Below, in pieces: positions 36,375 to 44,387 of a stretch of DNA of 64,000 nucleotides. The stretch spans positions 840,810 through 904,809 of the forward strand of contig NZ_FOYL01000004.1 in the NCBI RefSeq assembly GCF_900115955.1, given 5' to 3'. The position numbers and the translations under genes were made by a program. Position 1 is the first letter of the stretch, and each line of letters opens with the position of its first letter. This DNA is from Lentzea waywayandensis. GTDB taxonomy: Bacteria > Actinomycetota > Actinomycetes > Mycobacteriales > Pseudonocardiaceae. Below the pieces are notes generated by a model that was not told the DNA's origin, did no database searches, and was given only the letters and a program-made list of their open reading frames with translations.

Positions 36375-36827
36375 TCAGCCACCGAGGCAGGGCGCGAACC
36401 CGTACACCTCGTCGTCCAGGAGCACGACGTGCAGCGACCCGATCTGGCTGCCGATCGCCTGATCCTCCTGGCGCAGCGTGATCGTGACGGCGACGACGTA
36501 CACGTCCCCCCGCGGATGGGCCTTCTCGCCCGGTGGCGCCCAGTCGGCGTCCATCCGCAGCGTGGTCCAGGTCGGCTCGACCTTGATCGTCGCGCCGCGC
36601 AGGTCGCACGTCTTCTGCTTGAAGTCCGGGTGCTGCGTGTCCTTCAGGAGCTGTGCCTGTTTGGACGCGCCCTCGTCGCCCGCCTTGTTGACCTGGGCGT
36701 AGTACTCCTTGAACTTGGCGCGGTCGCCATCGCTGAGCCGGACCGGTTTCGCCGAGCCCGCGACCGGACCGCCACAGCCCGCGACCAGCGCGAGCGAAGC
36801 CAGGAGGACCGCGACGCGTTCAGCCAC
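36375..36827 (-). CDS. Putative lipoprotein
   Basis: 150 residues with a signal peptide and lipobox LVAGC at about residues 14-18, followed by a small beta-rich domain with two further Cys (KQKTCDLRG and GFAPCLGG) that could form a disulfide. No family is recognised. The start overlaps the dus stop by 8 bp, so it is likely co-transcribed with dus. Confidence 0.75.
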   Translation of the reverse strand: MAERVAVLLASLALVAGCGGPVAGSAKPVRLSDGDRAKFKEYYAQVNKAGDEGASKQAQLLKDTQHPDFKQKTCDLRGATIKVEPTWTTLRMDADWAPPGEKAHPRGDVYVVAVTITLRQEDQAIGSQIGSLHVVLLDDEVYGFAPCLGG

Positions 36828-37941
36828 CGGAGTGCATCACGTCCGCACCGGACGGCACGGTGGCGTCCTCGGGGTCGTCCAGCCAGCCCTCGGGCAGCAC
36901 GACCTTCGCCGACGAGCCCTGCCTGCCGCGCGGCCCCTCGGCGTTCTCGGGGAACGGCACCGACCGGTCGAGCGTGCCGATGAGATCGTCCAGCTCCTGA
37001 AGGCTCGACACCATGGCGAACGCCCGCCGCGTGTCGCCGCCGACCGGGAAACCGTGCCAGTACCAGGCCATGTGCTTGCGCAGGTCGCGCAGCCCCTTGT
37101 GCTCGCCGTCGTGCGCCGCGAGCAGTTCGGCGTGCCTGCGCAGGACGTCCGCGACCTCACCGAGCGACGGACCGTCGGGGATCGGTTCACCCCGGAACGC
37201 CGCCTGCAGGTCCCGGAACAGCCACGGCCTGCCGAGACAGCCGCGCCCGACGACCACGCCGTCGCAGCCGGTCTCGGCGACCATGTCGAGCGCGTCCTGA
37301 GCACTGAAGATGTCGCCGTTGCCCAGCACCGGAATGCTGGTCACGGCCTCCTTGAGCCGCGCGATGGCCGTCCAGTCGGCCTTGCCGGAGTACCGCTGCG
37401 ACGCCGTGCGCGCGTGCAGTGCCACGGCCTGTGCACCCTCGTCCTGCGCGATACGTCCCGCGTCGAGGTACGTCAGGTGGTCGTCGTCGATGCCGATGCG
37501 GAACTTCACGGTCACCGGCATGTCCCCGGCGTTGCGCACCGCGGCCCGCACGATCTGCCGGAACAGCTCGCGCTTGTACGGCAGCGCCGCACCGCCACCC
37601 TTGCGCGTCACCTTGGGCACCGGGCACCCAAAATTGAGATCTGTGTGATCGGCAAGATCTTCGTCAGCGATCATCTTGATGGCCTCGCCGACGTTCTTCG
37701 GATCGACGCCGTACAGCTGCATGGAGCGCGGGTACTCGGTCTCTGCGAACGTGATCATGTGCATCGTCATCTCGTCTCGCTCGACGAGTGCGCGGGCCGT
37801 GATCATCTCGCAGACATAGAGGCCTGCCCCGTACTGACGGCAGAGCTGCCGGAAGGCCACATTGGTGATGCCTGCCATAGGAGCAAGCACAACAGGCGGA
37901 TCTACGGCGTACGGGCCGATCTTGAGGGTTGGGGCGGGCAC
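36820..37941 (-). CDS. dusB: tRNA-dihydrouridine synthase (intact copy, 5' end supplied by a cassette)
   Basis: 373 residues from GTG 37941. Visible are APMAGITNVAFRQLC, the catalytic Cys in NFGCPVPKVTRKGGGAAL and the FMN phosphate site GVVVGRGCLGRPWLF. It reduces uridines in the tRNA D-loop with FMN and NADPH. Two displaced copies of its 5' part lie at 39.8-40.2 kb and 40.9-41.3 kb, both ending at the NFGCP codons. The 5' third here therefore appears to have been replaced by incoming DNA with the reading frame kept. Confidence 0.95.
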   Translation of the reverse strand: MPAPTLKIGPYAVDPPVVLAPMAGITNVAFRQLCRQYGAGLYVCEMITARALVERDEMTMHMITFAETEYPRSMQLYGVDPKNVGEAIKMIADEDLADHTDLNFGCPVPKVTRKGGGAALPYKRELFRQIVRAAVRNAGDMPVTVKFRIGIDDDHLTYLDAGRIAQDEGAQAVALHARTASQRYSGKADWTAIARLKEAVTSIPVLGNGDIFSAQDALDMVAETGCDGVVVGRGCLGRPWLFRDLQAAFRGEPIPDGPSLGEVADVLRRHAELLAAHDGEHKGLRDLRKHMAWYWHGFPVGGDTRRAFAMVSSLQELDDLIGTLDRSVPFPENAEGPRGRQGSSAKVVLPEGWLDDPEDATVPSGADVMHSGG

Positions 37942-38231
37942 GCCCCTCAGGTTACGGCACTGACCAGCTGCGATCTGCACCCCAGCGTCGACGCCAGGTC
38001 GGTTGCTGATCTGCGAACCTTCTTCGTGTGTAGCTGTGGCCTTGGCAACGGCTAGTAGCTTGACCTCATTTATCGCCGATTGATGTTACGCATGCGACTG
38101 GAGTCCACCCTTATGGACCCATTGTGGCACTCTTGTGGTCTAGCTATTCATGATCCAATCGTTCGTTGTCGCACTCGACTGGGCGTTTCTGTCTGAACTC
38201 TTCACCTGAATAGACCACTGATTGGTGATCT
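37942..38231. other. AT-richer leader of cassette 1, no gene seen
   Basis: The first 35 bp repeat the macrodomain-dus junction of 41.24-41.28 kb and carry the dus promoter. The rest is noticeably AT-richer than the chromosome and holds no supported gene. A candidate promoter for the cargo operon must lie here. Confidence 0.6.
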
Positions 38232-38597
38232 TTGTTGGCGCATCGCGATGGCATACTTCTGGGCGAATTCATTGAAGAGCTTGCGGGAGCCGCATGGTTG
38301 GTCAACTTTCGATCCTTGTCCGCTCTTGGTATTCGTCGGCATCCACCGTGGGGGCCAGCATTGTCTGCAGAATTAGTGCCTACGATCGAGTCAGCGCTTA
38401 AAGAAGTCTATCCGAGTCTTACTCCTGAGGACTGCCAGCAGGTCGCATCTATTGTTTATAACAAAGTCGTGCAAGGGTTGTCGGAAGGTAAGCTACTTGC
38501 CTTGGTGGAGAGAAATTCCAACGGCAAGTATTTGGTGCGCGCGCTGCAGATTGAAAAGTATGTTGAAGAACACCAGAAGCGCCAGGGGTGGGCATGA
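38232..38597 (+). CDS. Hypothetical cargo protein 1 of dus cassette 1
   Basis: Up to 121 residues; the start is unclear (TTG at 38232 or 38235, after a stop at 38226). The predicted fold is helical with a C-terminal amphipathic stretch (VRALQIEKYVEEHQKRQGWA). I do not recognise it. Its stop overlaps the next gene's ATG (ATGA). Codon use and GC are lower than in the flanking chromosome, which suggests transfer. Given the third gene of the operon it may be an adaptor or regulator of a conflict system; this is inference. Confidence 0.6.
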   Translation: MLAHRDGILLGEFIEELAGAAWLVNFRSLSALGIRRHPPWGPALSAELVPTIESALKEVYPSLTPEDCQQVASIVYNKVVQGLSEGKLLALVERNSNGKYLVRALQIEKYVEEHQKRQGWA

Positions 38598-38821
38598 CCA
38601 TCTTTGATCTGATGCTTAGACTGCGTGGTGTCGATCGTGAATTGGTGAGCAGAGTGGGTGACGACCACGCTCTCATCGAGTACACGTTTGAGATCGACGA
38701 TGATCGCGCGATACTAAAAGCTGGTAGTGGAGACGAGAAGCCTCAGTTGTCGGCAGATTCGGCAAGGCGGTCAGGTGAGGTAGGCAAGGACACTCGCTCT
38801 CCGGAAGAGAAGAAAAAATAG
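38594..38821 (+). CDS. Hypothetical cargo protein 2 of dus cassette 1
   Basis: 75 residues, highly charged, with an acidic centre (YTFEIDDDRAIL) and a Lys/Glu tail. No family recognised. It is translationally coupled to the gene before it (ATGA) and ends 2 bp before the membrane protein gene, so the three form one operon. Confidence 0.6.
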   Translation: MTIFDLMLRLRGVDRELVSRVGDDHALIEYTFEIDDDRAILKAGSGDEKPQLSADSARRSGEVGKDTRSPEEKKK

Positions 38822-38823
38822 CG

Positions 38824-39738
38824 ATGCTTCAAAACGCTCGCGATAGCGCTGGCGATGAAGATCGCACGGGAGATTTCGATGCTTCTGATGGATCTTCGGT
38901 ACTGAACGGCCGTGGTGACGCCAGGTACTTCACGCCACTTGTGTCGATCCCTGAGCTCCATCTCGAAGGAGTGGAGATCGGTGGCCCAGTGCAAGCAGGT
39001 CGGCGCAGGGTGACTCTGTCTTTGATGGTGTCGCTGGTTGCCTTCGGGGTTGGCCTAATTCTCTACTTCGAGAATGAGCGGTTCGGGCTGGGGTTGGTGC
39101 CAGCTGCGTGGATTGGCTTGTCGGTTGCTGTTGTGTCTTTGATTTTCCCTATAGTTACTCTCTATCGCGCCTCTGCGGGTGGCGGCCAAGTGAAGTCAGT
39201 GCCGGCTGTGTCTGCAGAAGAGTACGAAGATCTGTCCAGATATGAAGGGATCGTTAGCAGTAATCAGCGACTGATCCTTCAGTATCATGCTATGACAACG
39301 CGCCAGGCGACGAGTGCCTATCGAAATACGCAGATTGCGATGGCTGCTTGCTTGGCGGTGCTCTTGTTTGGTGGAGTCACCGTGATTCAGTTGCAAGATG
39401 GCATCACGAGAGCAATCGTGGGAGCTTTGGCCGCATTGGGTACCGGAGTTGCATCCTATCTCGGTGCGACCTTCATCGCTACTTATAATCGCACACTTGG
39501 TCAGCTTAATTTCTTCTTTGGCCAACCGCTGGTGAATAGTTACCTTCTTGCGGCTGAGAGGCTTTCGGATAAGCTGAGTGCAGAAGCGCATGATCGCGCC
39601 GTAAGTAAGATTGTGGATCAGCTTTTGAAGAATGCAGCGACGAACTCTGATATTTTGCTCGGAATCAAGGCGCGTTCTGCGAATTCCGGGAAACAGCGGC
39701 AGTCTGCGGTTGCAGTCGACAGGACCGGCGCAGCGTGA
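38824..39738 (+). CDS. Two-hairpin membrane protein resembling TRADD-N-associated TM domain proteins
   Basis: 304 residues. An N-terminal soluble part (1-60) precedes a first TM hairpin (about 62-113), a helix containing RYEGIVSSNQRLILQYH and TRQATSAYRNTQIAMAA, a second TM hairpin (about 170-215) and a helical C-terminus. The helix plus following TM pair resembles the TRADD-N-associated two-TM domain described in bacterial conflict and apoptosis-like systems. I recall this family from its QYHxxTxRQAxxAYRNxQIA pattern; the match was not computed. It would be the membrane effector of a defence operon. Confidence 0.65.
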   Translation: MLQNARDSAGDEDRTGDFDASDGSSVLNGRGDARYFTPLVSIPELHLEGVEIGGPVQAGRRRVTLSLMVSLVAFGVGLILYFENERFGLGLVPAAWIGLSVAVVSLIFPIVTLYRASAGGGQVKSVPAVSAEEYEDLSRYEGIVSSNQRLILQYHAMTTRQATSAYRNTQIAMAACLAVLLFGGVTVIQLQDGITRAIVGALAALGTGVASYLGATFIATYNRTLGQLNFFFGQPLVNSYLLAAERLSDKLSAEAHDRAVSKIVDQLLKNAATNSDILLGIKARSANSGKQRQSAVAVDRTGAA

Positions 39739-39793
39739 AGTAGAAGGTGGAAGTATCAAGCCTCCCTTGAGATGTGAGTGATCACTGGTTCTC

Positions 39794-40165
39794 AGTGTGT
39801 TGACTTCGAGCATCCCTAGTTCTGATCGATGTGGTCTGCGAGGCCTTCTCCCCGCGATGATCTTCACCGCCTCGGCCATCGTCTTCGGGTCGTCGACGCC
39901 GTAGAGCTGCATCGACAGCAGGTGTTCGTCCGCACCGAAGGTGATCATGTGAATGGGTTTCCGGATCGCGTTCGACGATCGCGCGGGCGGTGATCATCTC
40001 GCAGAGAGCGATGTGGGGTTGCCGAACTCCCGGTAGAGCTGGCGGAAGGCCACATTGGTGATGCCCGCCATCCGGGCCAGCGCCACCGCGGGGTCGACAG
40101 CGTACTGGCCGATCTTGGGTGAGGGAGTCGAGGAGCCACGAAATAGGCTAGCTGACCAGCCCAAA
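39794..40165 (-). pseudogene. Decayed 5' fragment of dus (junction of cassettes 1 and 2)
   Basis: Read on the minus strand this is the dus 5' region (GCCAGTACGCTGTCGACCC..., then ATGATCACCGCCCGCG..., ATGCAGCTCTACGGCG...), broken by frameshifts and stop codons. Homology ends at the codons matching NFGCP and is followed by the 15-nt junction AGTGTGTTGACTTCG (39794-39808). It is the older of the two displaced fragments, judged by decay. It cannot encode a functional enzyme. Confidence 0.85.
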
Positions 40166-40190
40166 TGATCACTTTGGTGGATCTCTTGCG

Positions 40191-40811
40191 TTACCGTCGT
40201 CGCCTTCCACCCAACAGTCCGGCCGTCGCGCCGACCAACACGGAGCCCAGTAGGACGTCGAGCACTTCTACGAGGGGATGTTGGTTGGCTTTGACGAGTC
40301 GATCAGACACGGTTTCCGCCACCACGTCGGTATCGACGAGCGTACTGACCAATTCGGGGTGAGGGTTGCCCGATACCAAGACTTCAACGACCCAAGTGTC
40401 CTTCCGCTTGAAGAGCAGCGGCGTCAACTCGACGACCGCGTCCGCGGTGCCCATAGCCGGGCCAACAGTGTGTTCGGGCTGTGTCGCGCTCAGCATCCCG
40501 TACAACGTGCTATTAAGGCGTACCTGAACCGGCTTGCCGGAATCGAAGTGGTTGCTCGCAATATCCGATGGTCCGACGTTCTCTAGCCGGATTGTCAGGA
40601 GATGCGGATCATCGACTGGGATGTCGTGGTAAGTGATCTTCAACGCGTTTGCGGCGGAGCCTTTGATCTCGGGCATCAGGGAGGTCGCCTCGAACAGGAA
40701 GAGCAGCTTCTTACGGCGCGTTCCGTACTGCCGAGTTGTCCACACCGCGATCGGTATGGCGACAACCGCGACGATCAGCGCAGCGAGGGCCAACTTGGCT
40801 TCGAGGCTCAC
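40191..40811 (-). CDS. Bitopic membrane protein, cargo of dus cassette 2
   Basis: 206 residues with an N-terminal membrane helix (LALAALIVAVVAIPIAVWTT), a soluble beta-rich middle domain (about 30-150) and a second hydrophobic segment at the C-terminus (LLGSVLVGATAGLLGG) ending in RRRR. No family recognised. It is the only gene between the two displaced dus fragments. The topology, one domain held between two membrane anchors, would allow a sensor role, but nothing proves it. Confidence 0.7.
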   Translation of the reverse strand: MSLEAKLALAALIVAVVAIPIAVWTTRQYGTRRKKLLFLFEATSLMPEIKGSAANALKITYHDIPVDDPHLLTIRLENVGPSDIASNHFDSGKPVQVRLNSTLYGMLSATQPEHTVGPAMGTADAVVELTPLLFKRKDTWVVEVLVSGNPHPELVSTLVDTDVVAETVSDRLVKANQHPLVEVLDVLLGSVLVGATAGLLGGRRRR

Positions 40812-40903
40812 GGCGCACAGTCTGCCGGATCACATGTGCGACGGCGCGCAAGCTGCGATTCCGCGTGTTTATGCAGGTTACGCGGCCAGAAGACTTTGTT
40901 GTA

Positions 40904-41240
40904 AGTGTGTTGACTTCGGGCAGCCGAAGTTCATGTCCATGTGGTCGGCGAGGTTCTCGTCCACGATCATCTTCGTGGCCTCGCCGACGTTGCGCGGATC
41001 CACGCCGTAGAGCTGCATCGACCGGGGGCTCTCCCCCTCGTCGAACGTGATCATGTGCATGGTCATCGCGTCGCGCTCGACCAGTGCCCGCGCGGTGATC
41101 ATCTCGCAGACGTAGAGCCCGGCCCCGTACTGACGGCACAGCTGCCGGAACGCCACGTTGGTGATGCCGGCCATGGGTGCCAGCACAACGGGCGGGTCGA
41201 CGGCGAACGGGCCGATCTTCAGCGTGGAGGGAACGGACAC
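40904..41240 (-). pseudogene. Displaced 5' fragment of dus (original chromosomal end)
   Basis: A clean reading frame from GTG 41240 matches the dus N-terminus up to MNFGCP (VVLAPMAGITNVAFRQLC; GLYVCEMITARALVERD) and then runs into PKSTHLQQ and a stop at 40878. The homology to the intact gene extends upstream through the promoter into the 3' end of the macrodomain gene. The break lies in the same codons as in the other fragment and is followed by the same 15-nt junction (40904-40918). This is the host's own dus promoter and 5' end, cut off from the rest. Confidence 0.9.
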
Positions 41241-41250
41241 GCCCCTCAGG

Positions 41251-41769
41251 TTACGGCACTGACCTGCCGCGATCTTCACCGAGAGTGACCACGATCGCCT
41301 CGTAGGTCTCCCGATCGAACGCCACCAACAGGATCCGGTCGACGATCGGCAACGAGCGGACCGTCCGGGTCGCGATCTGCGCGGCACGTTCCAGCGGGAA
41401 CCCGTAGATCCCCGTCGCGATGGCCGGGAACGCGATGCTCTCCGCCCCGAGCCGCTCGGCCAGCCGGAGCGACTCGACGTAGCAACTGGTGAGCACCTCG
41501 TCCTCGCCCTGCTCACCGTCCTCCCAGACCGGCCCCACCGTGTGGATCACGTGCTTGACCGGCGCGAGGCCGAACGCGGGCGTGGCGACCGCCTTGCCCG
41601 GTTCGCACGGAGCCAGCCTGGACCCCGCCTCCGCGAGCCTCGGCCCGGCCGCGCGGTGGATCGCGCCGTCGACCCCGCCTCCGCCGAGCAACGACTCGTT
41701 GGCCGCCGTGACGATGACGTCAACTTCTTGTTGCGTGATGTCGCCGAGCACCACGTCGATCGTCCCCAT
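41251..41769 (-). CDS. Macrodomain O-acetyl-ADP-ribose deacetylase
   Basis: 172-residue MacroD-type protein. ADP-ribose contacts are seen in VIVTAANESLLGGGGVDGAIH and the distal loop AFPAIATGIYGFPLE. It hydrolyses O-acetyl-ADP-ribose and may remove ADP-ribose from proteins. It lies directly upstream of the displaced dus fragment, so macroD-dus was the original gene order. The last 27 bp of this gene recur in cassette 1 before the intact dus. Confidence 0.93.
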   Translation of the reverse strand: MGTIDVVLGDITQQEVDVIVTAANESLLGGGGVDGAIHRAAGPRLAEAGSRLAPCEPGKAVATPAFGLAPVKHVIHTVGPVWEDGEQGEDEVLTSCYVESLRLAERLGAESIAFPAIATGIYGFPLERAAQIATRTVRSLPIVDRILLVAFDRETYEAIVVTLGEDRGRSVP

Positions 41770-41890
41770 GCTGACCAGCGTGGCAGCAGATTCCTTGCGG
41801 TATCGCAGACTTCACCGAACGCGAACACCCCCGGTGCCCCGATCGGGTGTCGGACCCTTCTGCCAACATGCCCTTGGAGGTGGCCTACGC

Positions 41891-42571
41891 GTGGGGGCGG
41901 TTGAACTGATCAGGTCCGGGTTCGAACGGTTCTTCGTCGACGGACCGGTCGGCAAGCCGACCGGCGGCGGCGAACAGCAGGTCATTGCCGTTCAGCAGGT
42001 GGGTGAGCTGGCCCTGCCGACGGGCAGACTCGTGGCGGCGGACCCGTTCGTCGTGTGGCCGGAGGATGCCGAGGCGTTCACCGACACCGTCGAGCCGGGC
42101 AGCTACCCGGTGTCGGTCTCGCTGGTCTCGTACATCGACGGCGACGGGTTGCCGGACGAGCGGCAGGGCTACCGCGTCGCGGCCGCCAGGGTGACCGTGA
42201 AGGACGAGCCCGCCTACTCGTGGCGGCCCGCGGTGGTGCCGGGCGAGCACGTGCCGATGCTCCCGGTGATGCCGGAGTTCGGCTACGAGGTGAAGTCGAG
42301 CACCGGCGCGTTCTTCGATCTCGGCGCCGCTTCGGCGCTGGACCGCCTGGCCGGCGACGACGAGCTGGGCAACTGCGACCTGATCGACGCTCTCGGCGCG
42401 GTCGGTGGCGGCCGTGGCCCGGCCAACGTGACCGACACCCGGTCCGGTCTGAACGTCGTGGCGTTCTCGACCGGCTGGGGCGACGGCGTCTACCCGACCT
42501 GGGTCGGCCGCAACACCGCGGGCGACCCGGTCGCATTTGTGACTGACTTTTTCGTGATCAACCGCGTCTAG
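41891..42571 (+). CDS. DUF4241 protein
   Basis: 226 residues from GTG 41891, with TTGGAGG about 9 bp upstream. The DUF4241 pattern is visible: GRLVAADPFVVWPE early, VSLVSYIDGDG and RVAAARVTVKDEPAYSWRPA in the middle, and FSTGWGDGVYPTWVGRN at the end. Function unknown. It is divergent from the macrodomain gene, and its stop overlaps the stop of the SOD-like gene by 4 bp. Confidence 0.85.
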   Translation: MGAVELIRSGFERFFVDGPVGKPTGGGEQQVIAVQQVGELALPTGRLVAADPFVVWPEDAEAFTDTVEPGSYPVSVSLVSYIDGDGLPDERQGYRVAAARVTVKDEPAYSWRPAVVPGEHVPMLPVMPEFGYEVKSSTGAFFDLGAASALDRLAGDDELGNCDLIDALGAVGGGRGPANVTDTRSGLNVVAFSTGWGDGVYPTWVGRNTAGDPVAFVTDFFVINRV

Positions 42572-43113
42572 AAGTCGACGTTCACGCACGCCAGTCGTGG
42601 CCCGGCGGTGCCTGCCTCGCCGGGCTTGGTGTGCGTGTGTTCGTTGTGCAGCACCACGGACTGTGCGTGCCGTTCGGTGAACTGCCAGTCCACAGTGGAC
42701 TGCGTGTGGGCGAACCCGTTGCCGTCGGTGTGCACGTCGAGCCAGATCTCGTTGCGGGGGTTGGCATAGGCCGGGTCGACGGACGGCTGCACCGGGTCGA
42801 CGACGTTCTGGAAGTGCGGCCCTGAATCGGCTGGAGCCGCACCGCACTTCTTCACGTGGACGTGCGCGCCGTAGGCCCGATGCGGCTGCAATCCTTTGAG
42901 CACCAACAACACTGTCGTGCCGCCCCGGACCGTCAGTACCCCGACCACGGTGACCTTGGCTCCGGCCGGGACCTTGGCGTCGTACGTGACGGCCTTCGCC
43001 GTGGCGCTGTAACTCTCGAACTTTGCGGACGTGTGGGCCACCTTCGCGGGTTCGGCGTGCGCGGTTCCGGTGAACACGAGCGCGGCGGCGGCCGCGACTG
43101 CAAGCATCTTCAT
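42568..43113 (-). CDS. Secreted Cu/Zn superoxide dismutase-like protein
   Basis: 181 residues with a signal peptide (residues 1-20, ending TAHA-E). The SodC-like ligand pattern is partly there: GAHVHVKKC (His-x-His), GPHFQN, LDVHTDGNG, VVLHNEHTH and the C-terminal GPRLACVNVDF with the Arg and second Cys. Spacing differs from classic SodC, so enzyme activity is uncertain. It is divergent from the DUF6328 gene. Confidence 0.75.
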   Translation of the reverse strand: MKMLAVAAAAALVFTGTAHAEPAKVAHTSAKFESYSATAKAVTYDAKVPAGAKVTVVGVLTVRGGTTVLLVLKGLQPHRAYGAHVHVKKCGAAPADSGPHFQNVVDPVQPSVDPAYANPRNEIWLDVHTDGNGFAHTQSTVDWQFTERHAQSVVLHNEHTHTKPGEAGTAGPRLACVNVDF

Positions 43114-43190
43114 GGATCACCTGCTTAGTGCCAACGGCCCAGCTCCGCCATTTGGCGTTTCGTCCGTTCAGCGGCGGGTACGCGAAAGTG

Positions 43191-43667
43191 GTGAGCGAAG
43201 CCGAGGAATCTCACCAGCGCAGACTCGCCCGCAACATCAACGAGCTGCTGCAGGAGCTCCGCGTGGCGCAAGCCGGTGTGCAGATCCTGTTCGGCTTCCT
43301 GCTCTCCATCGCGTTCACCGACAAGTACGCCACCGTCGGCGGCTACATCCGCGTCACCCACCTCGTCACGGTGCTGTGCGCGGCGGTGGCCGTCGCCTTC
43401 CTCACCGCTCCCGCCGCGTGGCACCGCGTCCTGTTCCGCCAGGGCCGCCGCGAGGACGTGGTCCGCTACGGCAACACGTTCGCCCTGGTCGGCCTGGCCT
43501 TCCTGGCCCTGGCGATGACCGGCACCGTTCTGCTGCTCGCCGAGGTGATCCTGGGCGGCCGGCCCGCGGTCGTGGTCGGCGTGCTGGCGTTCATCGTCTT
43601 CGCCGGCCTCTGGTTCGCGGTGCCGTTCGCCTCATCCGAGCGTGCTCAGGACGGCGAGCGCACCTAG
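43191..43667 (+). CDS. DUF6328 four-helix membrane protein
   Basis: 158 residues from GTG 43191. A charged N-terminal helix (LARNINELLQELRVAQAGVQIL) precedes four membrane helices, the architecture of DUF6328. Function unknown. Its 3' end overlaps the convergent membrane-protein gene by 36 bp. Confidence 0.82.
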   Translation: MSEAEESHQRRLARNINELLQELRVAQAGVQILFGFLLSIAFTDKYATVGGYIRVTHLVTVLCAAVAVAFLTAPAAWHRVLFRQGRREDVVRYGNTFALVGLAFLALAMTGTVLLLAEVILGGRPAVVVGVLAFIVFAGLWFAVPFASSERAQDGERT

Positions 43668-44327
43668 CCCGAGCGCCACCGGCACCGCCGTCAGCACGTT
43701 CTTCCGCGTCGGCCGAGGCAGTTCCCGGAGCACCTGAATCCCCAACGGCACCAACGCGAGGCATAACCCGGCCGTGCCGACGATCGACATCACCTCGGTG
43801 CCCTTCAGGACCCCCAGCGGCAACAACCCCATGGTCGCCAGCGCCACCGACCGGATCTTGCCGAGCGCCCCGGACCGGTACGCCCCGAAGGCCAGCACGA
43901 ACCAGCCGAACATGATCGTGAAGGACAGGAAGCTGAACAGGTGCAGCTCTCCGTAGCCCTTCGCCACCAGCTCCGTCGCCCCGTCGACCCCGAGTTGCCG
44001 AGTGGCGCTGAACGCCGCCTGATCGACCCCGGCGTGAAAGGTCCGCTCGAACAACCCGATCGTCACCAGCATCCCGCCCCAAGCCGCCCACCTGGGGTTC
44101 TTGGCGCCGATCCGCTGGACCAGGAAGGCGACCGCCGCCCACATCACGACGTTCCCCGCCAGGAACGCCGTGTAGGCCGCCCGCATCAGATCCGGATGCT
44201 CGACCACCGCCCGCAACTGGTCGGGGAAGAAGAAGTTGAAGGGCGACCGCAACAGCGTCCCCACCAGCAACAGCACCGGCCCGACCACGAGAGCCGTGCC
44301 ACCAACCCACCCGTTCGGAAACCTCAT
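43632..44327 (-). CDS. Multi-pass membrane protein
   Basis: 231 residues with about six to seven membrane helices (GGTALVVGPVLLLVGTLL; LHLFSFLSFTIMFGWFVLAF and others). It has no charged catalytic motif that I recognise. Function unknown. Confidence 0.78.
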   Translation of the reverse strand: MRFPNGWVGGTALVVGPVLLLVGTLLRSPFNFFFPDQLRAVVEHPDLMRAAYTAFLAGNVVMWAAVAFLVQRIGAKNPRWAAWGGMLVTIGLFERTFHAGVDQAAFSATRQLGVDGATELVAKGYGELHLFSFLSFTIMFGWFVLAFGAYRSGALGKIRSVALATMGLLPLGVLKGTEVMSIVGTAGLCLALVPLGIQVLRELPRPTRKNVLTAVPVALGLGALAVLSTLG

Positions 44328-44387
44328 GGTCGTTGACGCTGCCAGCGCCGTGACCGCTTGTGATCGGCCCGCGGTCCGACCTCGCCC

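Noticed and set aside
37942..41250. Integrase or transposase inside the dus cassettes
   Set aside because: None of the frames shows a tyrosine or serine recombinase motif or a DDE triad; the cargo genes fill the space.
41489..41890. N-terminal extension of the DUF4241 protein
   Set aside because: It lies antisense to the macrodomain gene and lacks the family pattern; the GTG at 41891 has a good ribosome site.
42568..43113. Plain Cu/Zn superoxide dismutase
   Set aside because: Only part of the ligand pattern with its usual spacing is present, so I call it SOD-like and do not claim activity.
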